Source: Pirellulaceae bacterium (GTDB lineage: Bacteria > Planctomycetota > Planctomycetia > Pirellulales > Pirellulaceae). Taken from it: DNA of 64,000 bases. Shown piece by piece: positions 49,847 through 59,498 of the stretch. The notes beneath the pieces were generated by a model that saw only the letters and a list, made by a program, of their open reading frames with translations, had not been told where the DNA came from and did not search any database. The DNA is taken from NCBI GenBank assembly GCA_020852965.1, contig JADYZV010000018.1, positions 1 through 64,000 on the forward strand. The letters are read 5' to 3'. The number at the start of each line of letters is the position of its first letter. The stretch's first letter is position 1. Position numbers and translations under genes: made by a program.

Positions 49847-50041
49847 GGCTTTAACCCGGATTATTCACGTACTCCCCTGCGGGGGAGTCACGACGGGCAC
49901 CGACTCGCAGCGTTGGTCGGCGAGCGGAGGGGGCAATACGGCTAAAGTAGCCCTCCCCGCTCGCATTACTCGCGATCCTCCCGCACGCGGGAGGGTACCT
50001 TGCCGCGTGATTTGGGTATACACGAATAATCCGGCTTTAAC
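49847..50041. mobile_element. MITE-like insertion with palindromic core
   Basis: The direct repeat GGCTTTAAC (49847-49855 and 50033-50041) flanks about 177 bp whose ends are inverted repeats CCGGATTATTC / GAATAATCCGG (49856-49866, 50024-50034, the last two bases overlapping the direct repeat). Inside are three further hairpins: ACTCCCC/GGGGAGT (49871-49888), GCGAGCGGAGGGGGC with GCCCTCCCCGCTCGC, and CCTCCCGC/GCGGGAGG. No coding capacity. This is the form of a non-autonomous element with a 9-bp target duplication; it lies just before the dockerin gene. Confidence 0.6.
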
Positions 50042-50075
50042 ACCCGAGCGGTTTCTCACCAAGCGAAGGGGAGCG

Positions 50076-51614
50076 ATGACTAAACGACGCGCCACGGGCC
50101 TGCGACCCATCAACGGCGGAGGGGAACTGCGCCCGATCCGCTTGGTGCTCGAACCGCTCGAAGCCCGCCGCTTGCTAGCCGGAGTCGATATCCCCGCGAG
50201 CTGCGACCACTCGTCGATTCCTAGCCTGAATAGCACTGGCAGCGAGCTGCCCCTGGCGCAGCAGTCAAACGGCCTCCAGCAACCGCTCGTGATTCAACAA
50301 ATCGATCTGCTGGCCGAAGGGGAGGCGATGGGAAGCGATTACTCGATCCCAGAAAATGCCCCGTTCGGTACGCTTGTTGGCTCTGTCGACCGGGTCGACC
50401 CTACTGGCGTAGTGAGCTCTGTGATCAATGTCGGCGACGCGCGTTTCAGCATCCAAGGCAATCAACTCTTCTTTACGTCAGGCAAACTCGATTACGAGAC
50501 GGAGCCACTGATTAGTTTTTCGATCACGGTTGCCAATGCATTCGACAACAGCCTCGATACATTCGATGCCAATGTTTCCGTCGGCGATGTCAACGAGCGC
50601 CCTTTGGCAATTGAATTGAGCGGAGGCAAAGTGCCCGAGCATGAGCCGGGAGCCGTGGTCGGGGATTTGACAGTCGTTGATCCCGACTCCCAAAGCAACT
50701 ACGCCTACTATCTCTTCGACTCGCGTTTTGTGCTGTCCGGACATCAGCTAAAACTCGCTGACGGCATCGAGCTCGATTACGAAACCGAGCCGGTAGTCAT
50801 GCTGGCCGTGGCAGCGACCGATGGAACGTTCGAGATCTTCGATACCGTTCGCATCGAAGTCCTGCCCACTCCCGAAGCCCCCGTACTTGCCAGCTCCGTC
50901 GCACTCGACCCGCTCACGTTGGCCGAGCTGACCGCGGGCGCTGAAGTCGGACTGGCCGCGGTAGTCAATCCAAAAAACGCTAGCTACCAGTTCAGTGTTT
51001 CCGATGAACGCTTCGAAATGCGCGGCAATCAGTTGAAACTGCGCGATAATCAACAAGTCAACGCGCTGGTCGAGCCGGAAATCTCACTGACGCTTAGCGC
51101 CATCGGTGACGAAGGTGACCAAGCTTCTGGAATGTTCACCATTAGCGTCACCAGCATTCGTTCGCCACATCACAATTACAACCTCAACGAAGATGTTAAC
51201 GGCGATGGCTATGTCTCCCCGATTGATGCCTTGCTAATCATCAACGACCTCAATTCCAACGGCGCTCACCCAGTTCCCAGCGGGGTTGGTGGCACCGGCG
51301 AACCGCCTAGCGAGATGCTTGACGTCAATGGAGATGGACTCATTACTCCCATGGACGTACTGTTGATCATCAACCATCTCAATAGCCGAACTGCGTCGCG
51401 CGCGCAGCTCGACTCAACTAGCATTTCCAGTCTCGACATCGAAGAATCGGAGGCAATAATTCCGGCACCGTCGGACTCCGCCTACGCGAGTGCTAGCGCA
51501 GCGCCAAGCGGTTTTGATTTGGCAGAAGAGCGTCGCCAGCGTGAGAATGCGAGTATCGACGCCGAATTGGAAGCATTGCTTGACCAACTCTCGCGCGAGC
51601 AGGCGAAACCGTAA
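50076..51614 (+). CDS. Cadherin-like protein with dockerin-type repeats
   Basis: 512 aa from ATG 50076 with GGGGAG upstream (a GTG at 50007 lies inside the MITE-like insert). The N-terminus contains RLVLEPLEARRLLAG, the planctomycete extracellular-protein signal. Then two or three cadherin/calx-like beta repeats with LDYETEP (about 140-300; calcium-binding style), and two dockerin-type EF units DVNGDGYVSPIDALLIINDL (about 370) and DVNGDGLITPMDVLLIINHL (about 415). Secreted adhesion or matrix protein; the partner cohesin is not known here. Confidence 0.85.
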   Translation: MTKRRATGLRPINGGGELRPIRLVLEPLEARRLLAGVDIPASCDHSSIPSLNSTGSELPLAQQSNGLQQPLVIQQIDLLAEGEAMGSDYSIPENAPFGTLVGSVDRVDPTGVVSSVINVGDARFSIQGNQLFFTSGKLDYETEPLISFSITVANAFDNSLDTFDANVSVGDVNERPLAIELSGGKVPEHEPGAVVGDLTVVDPDSQSNYAYYLFDSRFVLSGHQLKLADGIELDYETEPVVMLAVAATDGTFEIFDTVRIEVLPTPEAPVLASSVALDPLTLAELTAGAEVGLAAVVNPKNASYQFSVSDERFEMRGNQLKLRDNQQVNALVEPEISLTLSAIGDEGDQASGMFTISVTSIRSPHHNYNLNEDVNGDGYVSPIDALLIINDLNSNGAHPVPSGVGGTGEPPSEMLDVNGDGLITPMDVLLIINHLNSRTASRAQLDSTSISSLDIEESEAIIPAPSDSAYASASAAPSGFDLAEERRQRENASIDAELEALLDQLSREQAKP

Positions 51615-52124
51615 GTGGCTGGCTGCTTCATTGTAGGCTCGTAACGAGTAATGCGAGTTACGGCAGGCCGATGCAAGTGATCGTTGTGCCGCGTATTCAC
51701 GTCCCAATTAGAAACGGCCTGACGATACGCTACGGTTGATGTTCAGCCGAATTCGACGGTGGCGACACGAGTCTGGCGCGCACACATGAGAGCACCGGTG
51801 CGGGGCGATCCATACGCGCTGCCCGTGCCGTAACTCGCGGTACTCGTTGCGAGCCTACTCCAGGCTGCAAGCCTCCCGAGGGTTCCGCTACGCTCCACCC
51901 TCGGCTATCCAAATCCGCAGTTCCACCGTTAATGCAAAATGTTCTAGCAATGATGGGGGATGGAAGTTCGTTGATTGCCCAGCGGAGGATAGAGGCGTAG
52001 CCGCAGATTTTAGATAGCCTGGGCTGAAACGCAGGACGGCCTCGACGATGGAGTGTGTATTATGAGACAAAGCACTGGTGCTTCATCCCTATTGGTTTTA
52101 GGGTAGGGGGTAGTGGACCAAGCA
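51615..52124. other. Intergenic stretch holding a long inverted repeat
   Basis: About 510 bp with no convincing gene between two genes that converge. It contains the 32-bp imperfect inverted repeat at 51633-51858; the rest is unremarkable. Confidence 0.5.
51633..51858. repeat. Inverted repeat, 32-bp arms (29/32 match)
   Basis: Left arm 51633-51664 starts gtaggctcgtaacgagta; the right arm 51827-51858 is its reverse complement apart from three mismatches. 162 bp lie between. Size and layout resemble a MITE or a REP-like element; no target duplication was found. Confidence 0.6.
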
Positions 52125-55100
52125 CTAGCGCGTGCTGCTCTCGCTGGTTCGACTGGCGGTCTGCGATTGGGCAGGGACGAATCCCATGTATGTCAGTAGG
52201 TCACGTATTTCGGCACCACTGAGAGTATCCAACAAACCGCTCGGCATGAGCGAGGCCTTGCTGGGCTGGATTTGCTCGACGTCTTGTTCGGCAATGACAC
52301 GTTCGTTCAGCGACGAATCGCGGACGGTCAGCGATCCAGCGACGTTCTCGACGATTTGGCCACTGAAGACTCGGCCATCGGTGGTCAGTACGCGTTGCGT
52401 GCGGTATTGGTCGCTAATGACATGCGATGGAAACAGTATCGATTCCAGCACTTCTTTCCGGGTAAATCGCTTAGCTACGGCAGACAGATCAGGACCGATT
52501 GCGGTACCCACCGAGCCCATTCGGTGGCATTTGCTGCAGGTAGCGCGATCGAAGACGGCGCGCCCTTCAGCCAAGTCCCCCTTGCGACCGTCACTCGACA
52601 AAAAATATTCGCTGAGGGTGTCAACGCTCCAGGGCGAGCTCTTTTCGAATTCTGGCAGTTTGGCCTCCGGACTATCGGGGTACCGAACCGCGAACCAAGT
52701 TTGCCATTCTGCGAGCGTCGCATGGTTCTCGCCCGTCCAATAGCTCAGCAGTTTGATCGCCGGTGCGGGGCTTTCGTCATCTTGTTCCATACGCAGTCCA
52801 TGCAGGATGACTTCGCGAAAAGCCTGCGGCTCGTCGGTAGCTATGGGAATCTTGCACAATGCGTCCATCACTTCGCCCACCGCAAACGATTCGAGCACGG
52901 GGAGGCTACGCACCAAGTAGTCCCAATCTTCGTCGGTTGGCTGCTGCGCCAAACCAAGTGCTACCGCTTGGCGGCGTTCCGGGCTACGAATCCAAATCTC
53001 GCGCAGGTAGGCCAAGGAATCGGCGTCAGCGTTCTGTGAGAGCATAGCCACGATGCCTGTCTTCAATCGTTTGTAGTGCTCGCCATCAAAACCGGTTTGG
53101 TCGATAGATTGATCCAGCTTTCGAAGCGTCTGCAAATCGCTTGCGCTTAATTTCTCCGGATAGCGAAATAGCGAAATTAGCGCCGCGTTGGGCCACTTGG
53201 CACCTTGTGCCACGAAAATCCTAGCTTCTTCCAGCGAGAGGTCACGGCACAGATCGCGCGTGACATTCATCACGTACAGCGGCACGCTACTTCCAGCGTC
53301 AGCGGACTGTGTCTCTTCGAAGAATTTGACGACCGCAAAGCGTTCCGCCGAAGTCCATTGATGTTGGAAGAATCTCAAGTGCAGGGCAATGTGCATGCGT
53401 TCTGTCAGTTCGCTATCGGATTGCAATAGTCCAATCGCGGCCGGAACGACTTCGTCGGCATTGAGATAGGCCAGCAGGCGAAATAGTTCGCGATTCAAGA
53501 TCGGTTCAGCCACTGGGAATTCAGAAGCCAACTCGCTGGACAGTTCGGTCAAGTCCGAGGCGGGAATATCGCAGCGATGCAAAGTGATTTGTATCAGCCG
53601 CAGCAGGTCGACGAAATTGCGGTCGCTTACAAAGCCCGCCAACAACGTGCGAGACATGTTGATGACCGCTTGACCATGCTCGCGAGTTGGATCAGCAATC
53701 ACCAATGCCAATCCGGCTTGGAGCTGCACGCGTTGTTCGCTATGAGCCAGCAAACTCGATTGCCAAATGTCGGTCGGCAATCTTTCGAGCAAACGACGTG
53801 CGGCCCATGCTTGGCGGCGATCGGGACTGGCTAGCAGCGGTGTCAATGCAGGTATCAAACTTTCGCTGGGCGGAAGCTCGGCACAACGCAGCAATGATTC
53901 GCATGCGGCGTACTGTACGTGAGGGTCACCGTCCTTCAACAAGCCTTCGAGTTGCGGCGACACGCTGTCGGTATCCTTCACTAGCCCCATCAATTGCGTG
54001 GCTCGCACGCGCACCGCTTCGTTCGAGCTCTTAGCCAATGCCGTCAACAACTCGGGTGACGGCGTGGGTCCAAACAACTGCATCACCTCCAGAGCTCGCA
54101 AGCGGAACTTGGCTGGATTATCATCGCTGAATGCAACACCGGCGATCGCCTCAGACCAGCTCGATCCCAGTTCACGCTTAAGAGCCGCAATCGATTGGCG
54201 CGCCCAGGGAGCATCGAGCTGCGGCTGCTTGATAGCGCGCGCCACTCCATCGCCTAAGTCTCTCAGCTCGACGGGGACGGTCCCCATCCAACGCACTTGG
54301 TAAATCCCCCCCTTGGTGCCGCGTCCACCGGTACAAAAATAGAGACAGCCATCGGGGCCAACGGTCAAGTCGGTCACGTTCAGTGGCTGACCTTGTATGA
54401 AAACTTCCGATTGCGGGCTGCCGTCGCCGGCGAACTTGACACTCAGGATCTGCCCTTGAGTCCAATCGGCCAGGAACAGGCAACCATGATAGCGCTGTGG
54501 GAAATTGATATGATCGTAGACGCAGGCACCGGTGGGAGAGCCGCGACCAGTTTCTAACAATGTTGGCATACGATCGAAGTAGTAGCTGGGCCACTTTGCC
54601 CAACCGCTGCGCCAACCGTACTCGGCACCTTCGCTAACCTCGTAAAGACTGGTCGGTCGATACCAAGCCGAACCCTCGTCCGACTCCATATCGCTGTCGT
54701 GAACGTAGAGTCGACCATTGGGATGAAAAGCCAAATCGTAGGCATTGCGCAAGCCGCCGGCTACCAACTCGACCGACTTGCCTTCGGTATCAAAGCGGAT
54801 CACCGTTCCGCCGGGTGCCTTGATGCCAGCGGCGTGTCCACCCGGATCTTCGTAGCGTGGGCCGACCAAGTCACCTTCGTAGCTCACCTTCAACGGGCTC
54901 GACTCGGCGAACTCGCCTTCAAAGCTGACGTGATTTCCAAGCACGCAGTAGATGCGTCCGTCGGGACCCAACGTCAAGCCATGTGCGCCATGCTCGCTCA
55001 GGTCACCCTTAAAACTGACGATCTTGTGCGCCTCTTCCAATGCACCATTGCGGTCCTTATCCAACAAACGGTAGACCCCATTTCCCTCGGGTCCTAAGCC

Positions 55101-56012
55101 CGTGACAAACACATCGCCGTTGAGTGGCAGGATGCCTTGAATCCCTTGCACCAAATCGCAGTATTCGCGTTTCTTGTCGACCATGCCGTCTTTGTCGCTG
55201 TCGTAGAGCAGCAGCAACGGTCCCCGCTCTTGCGCCGCGATGATATGCCCAAACTCATTGAAAGCCATGTTGACCAACGAGCCAGTCACATCGTCCCCCA
55301 AGATTTCTTGCACAGCAAATTCACTACTGATGCGGAAACGTTGATTCTCCGAAGTGGCCGTAGGACTGGCCTCTTCGCGACGATCCCACGGTGCCGTCTC
55401 TCCAAGTATTCCAAACACTTGAGCCGGTTTCCAATGACTGTCGGAGGTTACACTCGATGCCCAGTCGCGATTCACTTCAAGGGAAGTCCGCCATGAGCCG
55501 TCTGTCGAATAGCTATGCCAATCCGACGGCAGTGCGCCGGCTCCCTTGGGTTGTACCAAGACGCGCGCCGCCACCGCGGCTGGGCCGGGAGACAAATTCG
55601 TTACGCGCACTCCGATCACATTGCGACCGCGGACCAGCAACCCCGACACATCGTACTGTTCCATTTGCCGGATTGAGTTGCCCGTTCCAATCTTTCGGCC
55701 GTTGACAAACAGCTCGTATTGATCGTCGGCAGTAATCGTCACCGTCGCACGCTCGACCGAGCTGAGCTGCATTGTCTTGCGAAAGTAGCAGTCTCCTTCG
55801 GTCGCAGCCCCGCGAGGGTGCTCGGGCGTCCAGATCCATTGGGCATCCTGAGCGCCCACAGCGGTCACTGTCCCGCAAAGGCTGTAGGCGAGCAGCACAA
55901 CAGCGAACCCATTCGCGATGAAATGACGCCGAAAATCACGATCCGACGCAGTGCAGCGACCCATTTTGAGGAAATCAATCAGAACTGCGAAGTGTTTGCG
56001 TTGAGTGGACAT
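52125..56012 (-). CDS. PVC-type membrane-bound dehydrogenase/HEAT/heme-binding protein
   Basis: 1295 aa. Signal segment FAVVLLAYSLCGTVTAVGA (about 36-54). An N-terminal galactose-binding-like domain (about 55-180), then a sugar/sorbosone-dehydrogenase-like six-bladed propeller (about 225-580: VNMAFNEFGHIIAAQERGPL, GAHGLTLGPDGRIYCVLGNH), HEAT repeats (about 600-1100), and a C-terminal c-type heme domain with CSKCH (about 1157) leading to the TIGR02603-type end LTTDGRVFSGQIVENVAGSL. Typical of planctomycetes and verrucomicrobia, where it likely oxidises a sugar or alcohol and passes electrons to a cytochrome. Two alternative starts (56012, 55964). Confidence 0.88.
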   Translation of the reverse strand: MSTQRKHFAVLIDFLKMGRCTASDRDFRRHFIANGFAVVLLAYSLCGTVTAVGAQDAQWIWTPEHPRGAATEGDCYFRKTMQLSSVERATVTITADDQYELFVNGRKIGTGNSIRQMEQYDVSGLLVRGRNVIGVRVTNLSPGPAAVAARVLVQPKGAGALPSDWHSYSTDGSWRTSLEVNRDWASSVTSDSHWKPAQVFGILGETAPWDRREEASPTATSENQRFRISSEFAVQEILGDDVTGSLVNMAFNEFGHIIAAQERGPLLLLYDSDKDGMVDKKREYCDLVQGIQGILPLNGDVFVTGLGPEGNGVYRLLDKDRNGALEEAHKIVSFKGDLSEHGAHGLTLGPDGRIYCVLGNHVSFEGEFAESSPLKVSYEGDLVGPRYEDPGGHAAGIKAPGGTVIRFDTEGKSVELVAGGLRNAYDLAFHPNGRLYVHDSDMESDEGSAWYRPTSLYEVSEGAEYGWRSGWAKWPSYYFDRMPTLLETGRGSPTGACVYDHINFPQRYHGCLFLADWTQGQILSVKFAGDGSPQSEVFIQGQPLNVTDLTVGPDGCLYFCTGGRGTKGGIYQVRWMGTVPVELRDLGDGVARAIKQPQLDAPWARQSIAALKRELGSSWSEAIAGVAFSDDNPAKFRLRALEVMQLFGPTPSPELLTALAKSSNEAVRVRATQLMGLVKDTDSVSPQLEGLLKDGDPHVQYAACESLLRCAELPPSESLIPALTPLLASPDRRQAWAARRLLERLPTDIWQSSLLAHSEQRVQLQAGLALVIADPTREHGQAVINMSRTLLAGFVSDRNFVDLLRLIQITLHRCDIPASDLTELSSELASEFPVAEPILNRELFRLLAYLNADEVVPAAIGLLQSDSELTERMHIALHLRFFQHQWTSAERFAVVKFFEETQSADAGSSVPLYVMNVTRDLCRDLSLEEARIFVAQGAKWPNAALISLFRYPEKLSASDLQTLRKLDQSIDQTGFDGEHYKRLKTGIVAMLSQNADADSLAYLREIWIRSPERRQAVALGLAQQPTDEDWDYLVRSLPVLESFAVGEVMDALCKIPIATDEPQAFREVILHGLRMEQDDESPAPAIKLLSYWTGENHATLAEWQTWFAVRYPDSPEAKLPEFEKSSPWSVDTLSEYFLSSDGRKGDLAEGRAVFDRATCSKCHRMGSVGTAIGPDLSAVAKRFTRKEVLESILFPSHVISDQYRTQRVLTTDGRVFSGQIVENVAGSLTVRDSSLNERVIAEQDVEQIQPSKASLMPSGLLDTLSGAEIRDLLTYMGFVPAQSQTASRTSESSTR

Positions 56013-56313
56013 GGGTTAGCCGAGCATGGTTTGACTTGGTTGTGAGGCGCATTGCAAGCCCCGAGGAGAAACGTTGGAACGCTTCGGAACTTTTGGGCTT
56101 TGTTTTCTGATTGTCGTGGACATAACGTAAATCGGTTGGTCGAGTCAAGACAAATCTGCCGCAGTTCACCTGTTGTCCTGGTCGGTTGGCTCTTATACTG
56201 TTCGTTTTTCCCTTAGGGATTTGGCAGCCAGGAGTGCTTGTCGAGGCGATCAACTGCTGCAAGCGCGCTGGCAGGGTGGTTTCAGCCTGAAAACGAAGCC
56301 TTAATATTTTTCT
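56013..56313. promoter_or_regulatory. Divergent intergenic stretch
   Basis: About 300 bp between the heme-binding protein gene (leftward) and the ROK kinase gene (rightward). No gene seen. It should hold both promoters; no boxes or operators are clear. Confidence 0.45.
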
Positions 56314-57423
56314 ATGATCACTGCAACCAAATCATCAGCTAAAATCTCCGCCAGCGCTCACGCCAAACCATACTTTTTGGGGGTTGATGTCGGCGGAACC
56401 AATATAAAAATCGGCTTGGTCAGCGATATGGGCAAGACGCTAGCCTGTGCGAGCATCGACACTCGGGCCGCAGAAAATGCCCAGCAAGCCATCGAGCGAG
56501 CTGCGGAAACATGCCGACAGCTTGTTCAACAAGTTGGAGTGGCCTGGGCCGACGTTGCAGCGGCTGGCCTGGGAACTCCCGGCCCGATGTCGCTAGCTGA
56601 GGGCTGTTTGCTCGACCCTTCCAATTTGCCAGCCTGGCACAATTTTCACGCGCGACAGGCGCTCGAAAAGGCGCTTGAGAAACCAGTCAGCTTTATCAAC
56701 GATGCCAACGCGGCGGCGCTTGGGGAGGCTTGGATTGGGGCCGGTTTGGGGCAAAAGAGTCTGGCGCTGTTCACGCTCGGTACCGGTGTCGGGGGAGGAC
56801 TGATCTCCGAGGGCCGGCTAATTAATGGTGTCAACAGCTTTGGCAGCGAAATGGGGCACATGGTCGTCGACAGCCGACCCGATGCACGGCTGTGTGTTTG
56901 GGGGGGCGGACGGGGGCAATTGGAAGCCTATGCCAGCGCCAGCGCGGTCGCCGCTCAGGCTATGCTGGGAGTCCATTCAGGGGTCGAAAGCAGCCTGTGT
57001 CGCTCGAGTAAAGCCCGCTCAATCAACGACAACCCGACCGAGACCAGGCCGATCGAGACCAGGCCGATCGACGAGAATCGCGCGATGGAGATCACGGCCA
57101 AGGATGTCTACCAAGCCGCCTTAGAGGGCGACGCGTTCGCCTTAGAACTGATCGACGAAGCCGCCTTCTACTTGGGGATCGGCGTAACCACTGCGGTTCA
57201 CATGCTCGACCCGGGGCTGGTCCTGTTTGGCGGAGCGATGAATTTTGGTGGTTCGAGTTGTCCAGTTGGCCGTCGTTTCCTGCAGAGAGCGATCGACGAA
57301 TTCGAGCGACGTACGTTTGACAACGTATTTGCCGGAACCAGGATCGAATTTGCGACGCTCGGCGGTGACGCGGGTTACATCGGGGCAGCCGCGTATGCCC
57401 GTCAAGAATTTCAGGGGAATTGA
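56314..57423 (+). CDS. ROK-family sugar kinase-like protein
   Basis: 369 aa. Phosphate 1 motif FLGVDVGGTNIKIGLV (about 22), AGLGTPGP (about 90), catalytic region FINDANAAALGEAW (Asp about 131), GTGVGGGLI (about 155), then GSEMGHMVVD. ROK kinases phosphorylate glucose or related sugars with ATP. The ROK zinc box (CxCGxxGCxE) is here CVWGGGRGQLE, keeping only the first Cys, so zinc is probably not bound. An insertion (about 228-252) carries TRPIETRPID. Stop is directly followed by the lepA GTG. Confidence 0.82.
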   Translation: MITATKSSAKISASAHAKPYFLGVDVGGTNIKIGLVSDMGKTLACASIDTRAAENAQQAIERAAETCRQLVQQVGVAWADVAAAGLGTPGPMSLAEGCLLDPSNLPAWHNFHARQALEKALEKPVSFINDANAAALGEAWIGAGLGQKSLALFTLGTGVGGGLISEGRLINGVNSFGSEMGHMVVDSRPDARLCVWGGGRGQLEAYASASAVAAQAMLGVHSGVESSLCRSSKARSINDNPTETRPIETRPIDENRAMEITAKDVYQAALEGDAFALELIDEAAFYLGIGVTTAVHMLDPGLVLFGGAMNFGGSSCPVGRRFLQRAIDEFERRTFDNVFAGTRIEFATLGGDAGYIGAAAYARQEFQGN

Positions 57424-59247
57424 GTGTCCAAGAAGAACGAAGCGGCTGTACCGATCTCACACATTCGAAATTTTTGCATCATCGCTCACATCGACCACGG
57501 CAAGAGCACGTTGGCCGATCGACTGCTCGAGTATACCGGCACGGTCGCCACGCGCGAAATGCGTGAGCAATTGCTCGATGGCATGGAGCTCGAGCGCTCG
57601 CGTGGCATCACCATCAAAGCCAAGGCGGTTACGCTGCGGCACACGCACCAAGGGGAGATATACGAGCTGAATTTGATCGATACCCCGGGACACGTCGACT
57701 TTCAGTATGAGGTTTCGCGCAGCTTGACTTGCTGCGAAGGGGCCTTGTTGCTGGTGGACGCCTTCCAAGGGGTCGAAGCTCAAACGATGGCCAATGCCTA
57801 TGCGGCCATGGAACATGATCTAAAAATCATTCCAGTGATCAATAAAATCGACTTGACCTACGCCCGCGTGGATGAAGTTATCGACGAAATGGAGCAGTCG
57901 CTTGGCATCGACCCGTTCGAAGTGGTCAAGTGCAGCGGCAAGGCAGGGATTGGGATCGAAGAGCTACTGACCGCGATCGTCGAGCGCGTCCCACCGCCGA
58001 GCGGCGATCCGGCGGGTCCGCTTCAAGCCATGGTGTTCGACTCACACTACGACGATTTTCGCGGAGCGATCACCTACGCGCGAATCATGTCGGGAACCGT
58101 CAAGACAGGCCAGAAAATCCGCTTGGCCAGAGCCAAAGCCGAATTCGAAGCGATCGAGATCGGACAATTCATTCCTAAGCGCCGAGCTATCAACAGTCTC
58201 CAGGCTGGCCAGGTCGGCTACTTGATATGCAACATCAAATCGCTCAAGGATGTACATATCGGCGATACGGTCACGGATGCCGGCCCCAACGCGGCTGAGC
58301 CGCTGCCGGGCTACCTACAACCTAAGCGCATGGTCTACTGCGGGCTCTATCCCAGCGATGGGCAGGACTTCAGTGAACTTCGCGATGCGCTGGAGAAACT
58401 GAGCATCAATGACCCGAGCTTTGAATTTTCCCCAGAGACGAGCGAAGCGTTAGGCTTTGGATTCCGTTGTGGATTTCTCGGCTTGCTACACATGGAGATC
58501 GTGCAACAACGCTTGGAGAACGAATGCGATGTCGACCTCGTGCAAACGGCTCCCAACGTGACGTATGAAGTGCTCACGCGCAAGGGCAATGTGCTCGAGA
58601 TCCATAAACCACAAGACGTGCCCGACTCGGGAGACATCGAAGAGTTTCGACAGCCGATCGTGCGTGTCAACTTCGTCGTCCCCATCGATCAGATTGGCCA
58701 AGTCATGCGGCTCAGTCAAGATCGACGCGGCGTGCAGAAAGCGACCGAGTATCTTTCGTCTACCCGAGCCATGATCACCTACGATCTACCGTTGGCGGAA
58801 GTCATCTACGATCTGCACGATAAACTCAAGAGCGCCACTCGCGGCTACGGCACCATGGACTACGAGCTGATCGGATATGAATCGGCCGACTTGGTACGCA
58901 TGGACATTTTGGTCAACGGCAATCGCGTCGATGCGTTGAGCGTCATCTGCGACCGCCGCGACTGCGACCGCCGTGGCCGCGCCGTGGTCAAAAAGCTCAA
59001 GGAAGAGATCGACCAACACATGTTCGAGGTCGCCGTGCAAGCCGCCATTGGCTCGCGCATTATCGCCCGCGAAACCAAGCCAGCTCTGCGCAAAAATGTG
59101 ACGGCCAAGTGCTACGGTGGTGACATCACACGCAAGCGCAAGCTGTGGGCCAAGCAGAAAGAGGGGAAAAAACGCATGAAGAGCATCGGCTCTGTCGACA
59201 TTCCGCAGAGAGCCTTCATGGCCATCCTCGACACCGGTGCCGAATAA
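57424..59247 (+). CDS. lepA: Elongation factor 4 (LepA)
   Basis: 607 aa starting at GTG 57424, right after the ROK stop TGA. GTPase G1 AHIDHGKSTLADRLLEYTG (about 19), G2 ERSRGITIKAKAVTL, G3 DTPGHVDFQYE, G4 NKIDLTYA, then domain II, EF-G-like III and V, and the LepA C-terminal tail (KNVTAKCYGGDITRKRKLWA). EF4 back-translocates or monitors ribosomes under stress. Length is normal (about 600). Coupled to the ROK gene without a gap. Confidence 0.97.
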   Translation: MSKKNEAAVPISHIRNFCIIAHIDHGKSTLADRLLEYTGTVATREMREQLLDGMELERSRGITIKAKAVTLRHTHQGEIYELNLIDTPGHVDFQYEVSRSLTCCEGALLLVDAFQGVEAQTMANAYAAMEHDLKIIPVINKIDLTYARVDEVIDEMEQSLGIDPFEVVKCSGKAGIGIEELLTAIVERVPPPSGDPAGPLQAMVFDSHYDDFRGAITYARIMSGTVKTGQKIRLARAKAEFEAIEIGQFIPKRRAINSLQAGQVGYLICNIKSLKDVHIGDTVTDAGPNAAEPLPGYLQPKRMVYCGLYPSDGQDFSELRDALEKLSINDPSFEFSPETSEALGFGFRCGFLGLLHMEIVQQRLENECDVDLVQTAPNVTYEVLTRKGNVLEIHKPQDVPDSGDIEEFRQPIVRVNFVVPIDQIGQVMRLSQDRRGVQKATEYLSSTRAMITYDLPLAEVIYDLHDKLKSATRGYGTMDYELIGYESADLVRMDILVNGNRVDALSVICDRRDCDRRGRAVVKKLKEEIDQHMFEVAVQAAIGSRIIARETKPALRKNVTAKCYGGDITRKRKLWAKQKEGKKRMKSIGSVDIPQRAFMAILDTGAE

Positions 59248-59275
59248 ATGTGGCCCGACGCTCCGCCGTCGGATT

Positions 59276-59346
59276 CCCCCACTCCCCACTCCCCCACTCC
59301 TCCACTCACCGACTCACCGACTCACCGACTCCCCGACTCACCGACT
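59276..59346 (+). repeat. CCCCACT / CACCGACT microsatellite
   Basis: Tandem short units: ccccact repeats pass into caccgactcaccgact repeats, about 70 bp in all, between lepA and acs. No gene in this 250-bp gap. Confidence 0.8.
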
Positions 59347-59498
59347 CTTTACATTCTCGCCCTTCCAATTCATGTCTCTAACCATTTCCACTTTCCCCCT
59401 CCCGACCATGCAATTCCCGCCGTACACGCTATACTCTTGGTCTGCGAAACGGGTACGCTTAACACCCCAAAGAAAACTACTTGATTGGAGATGATTGC

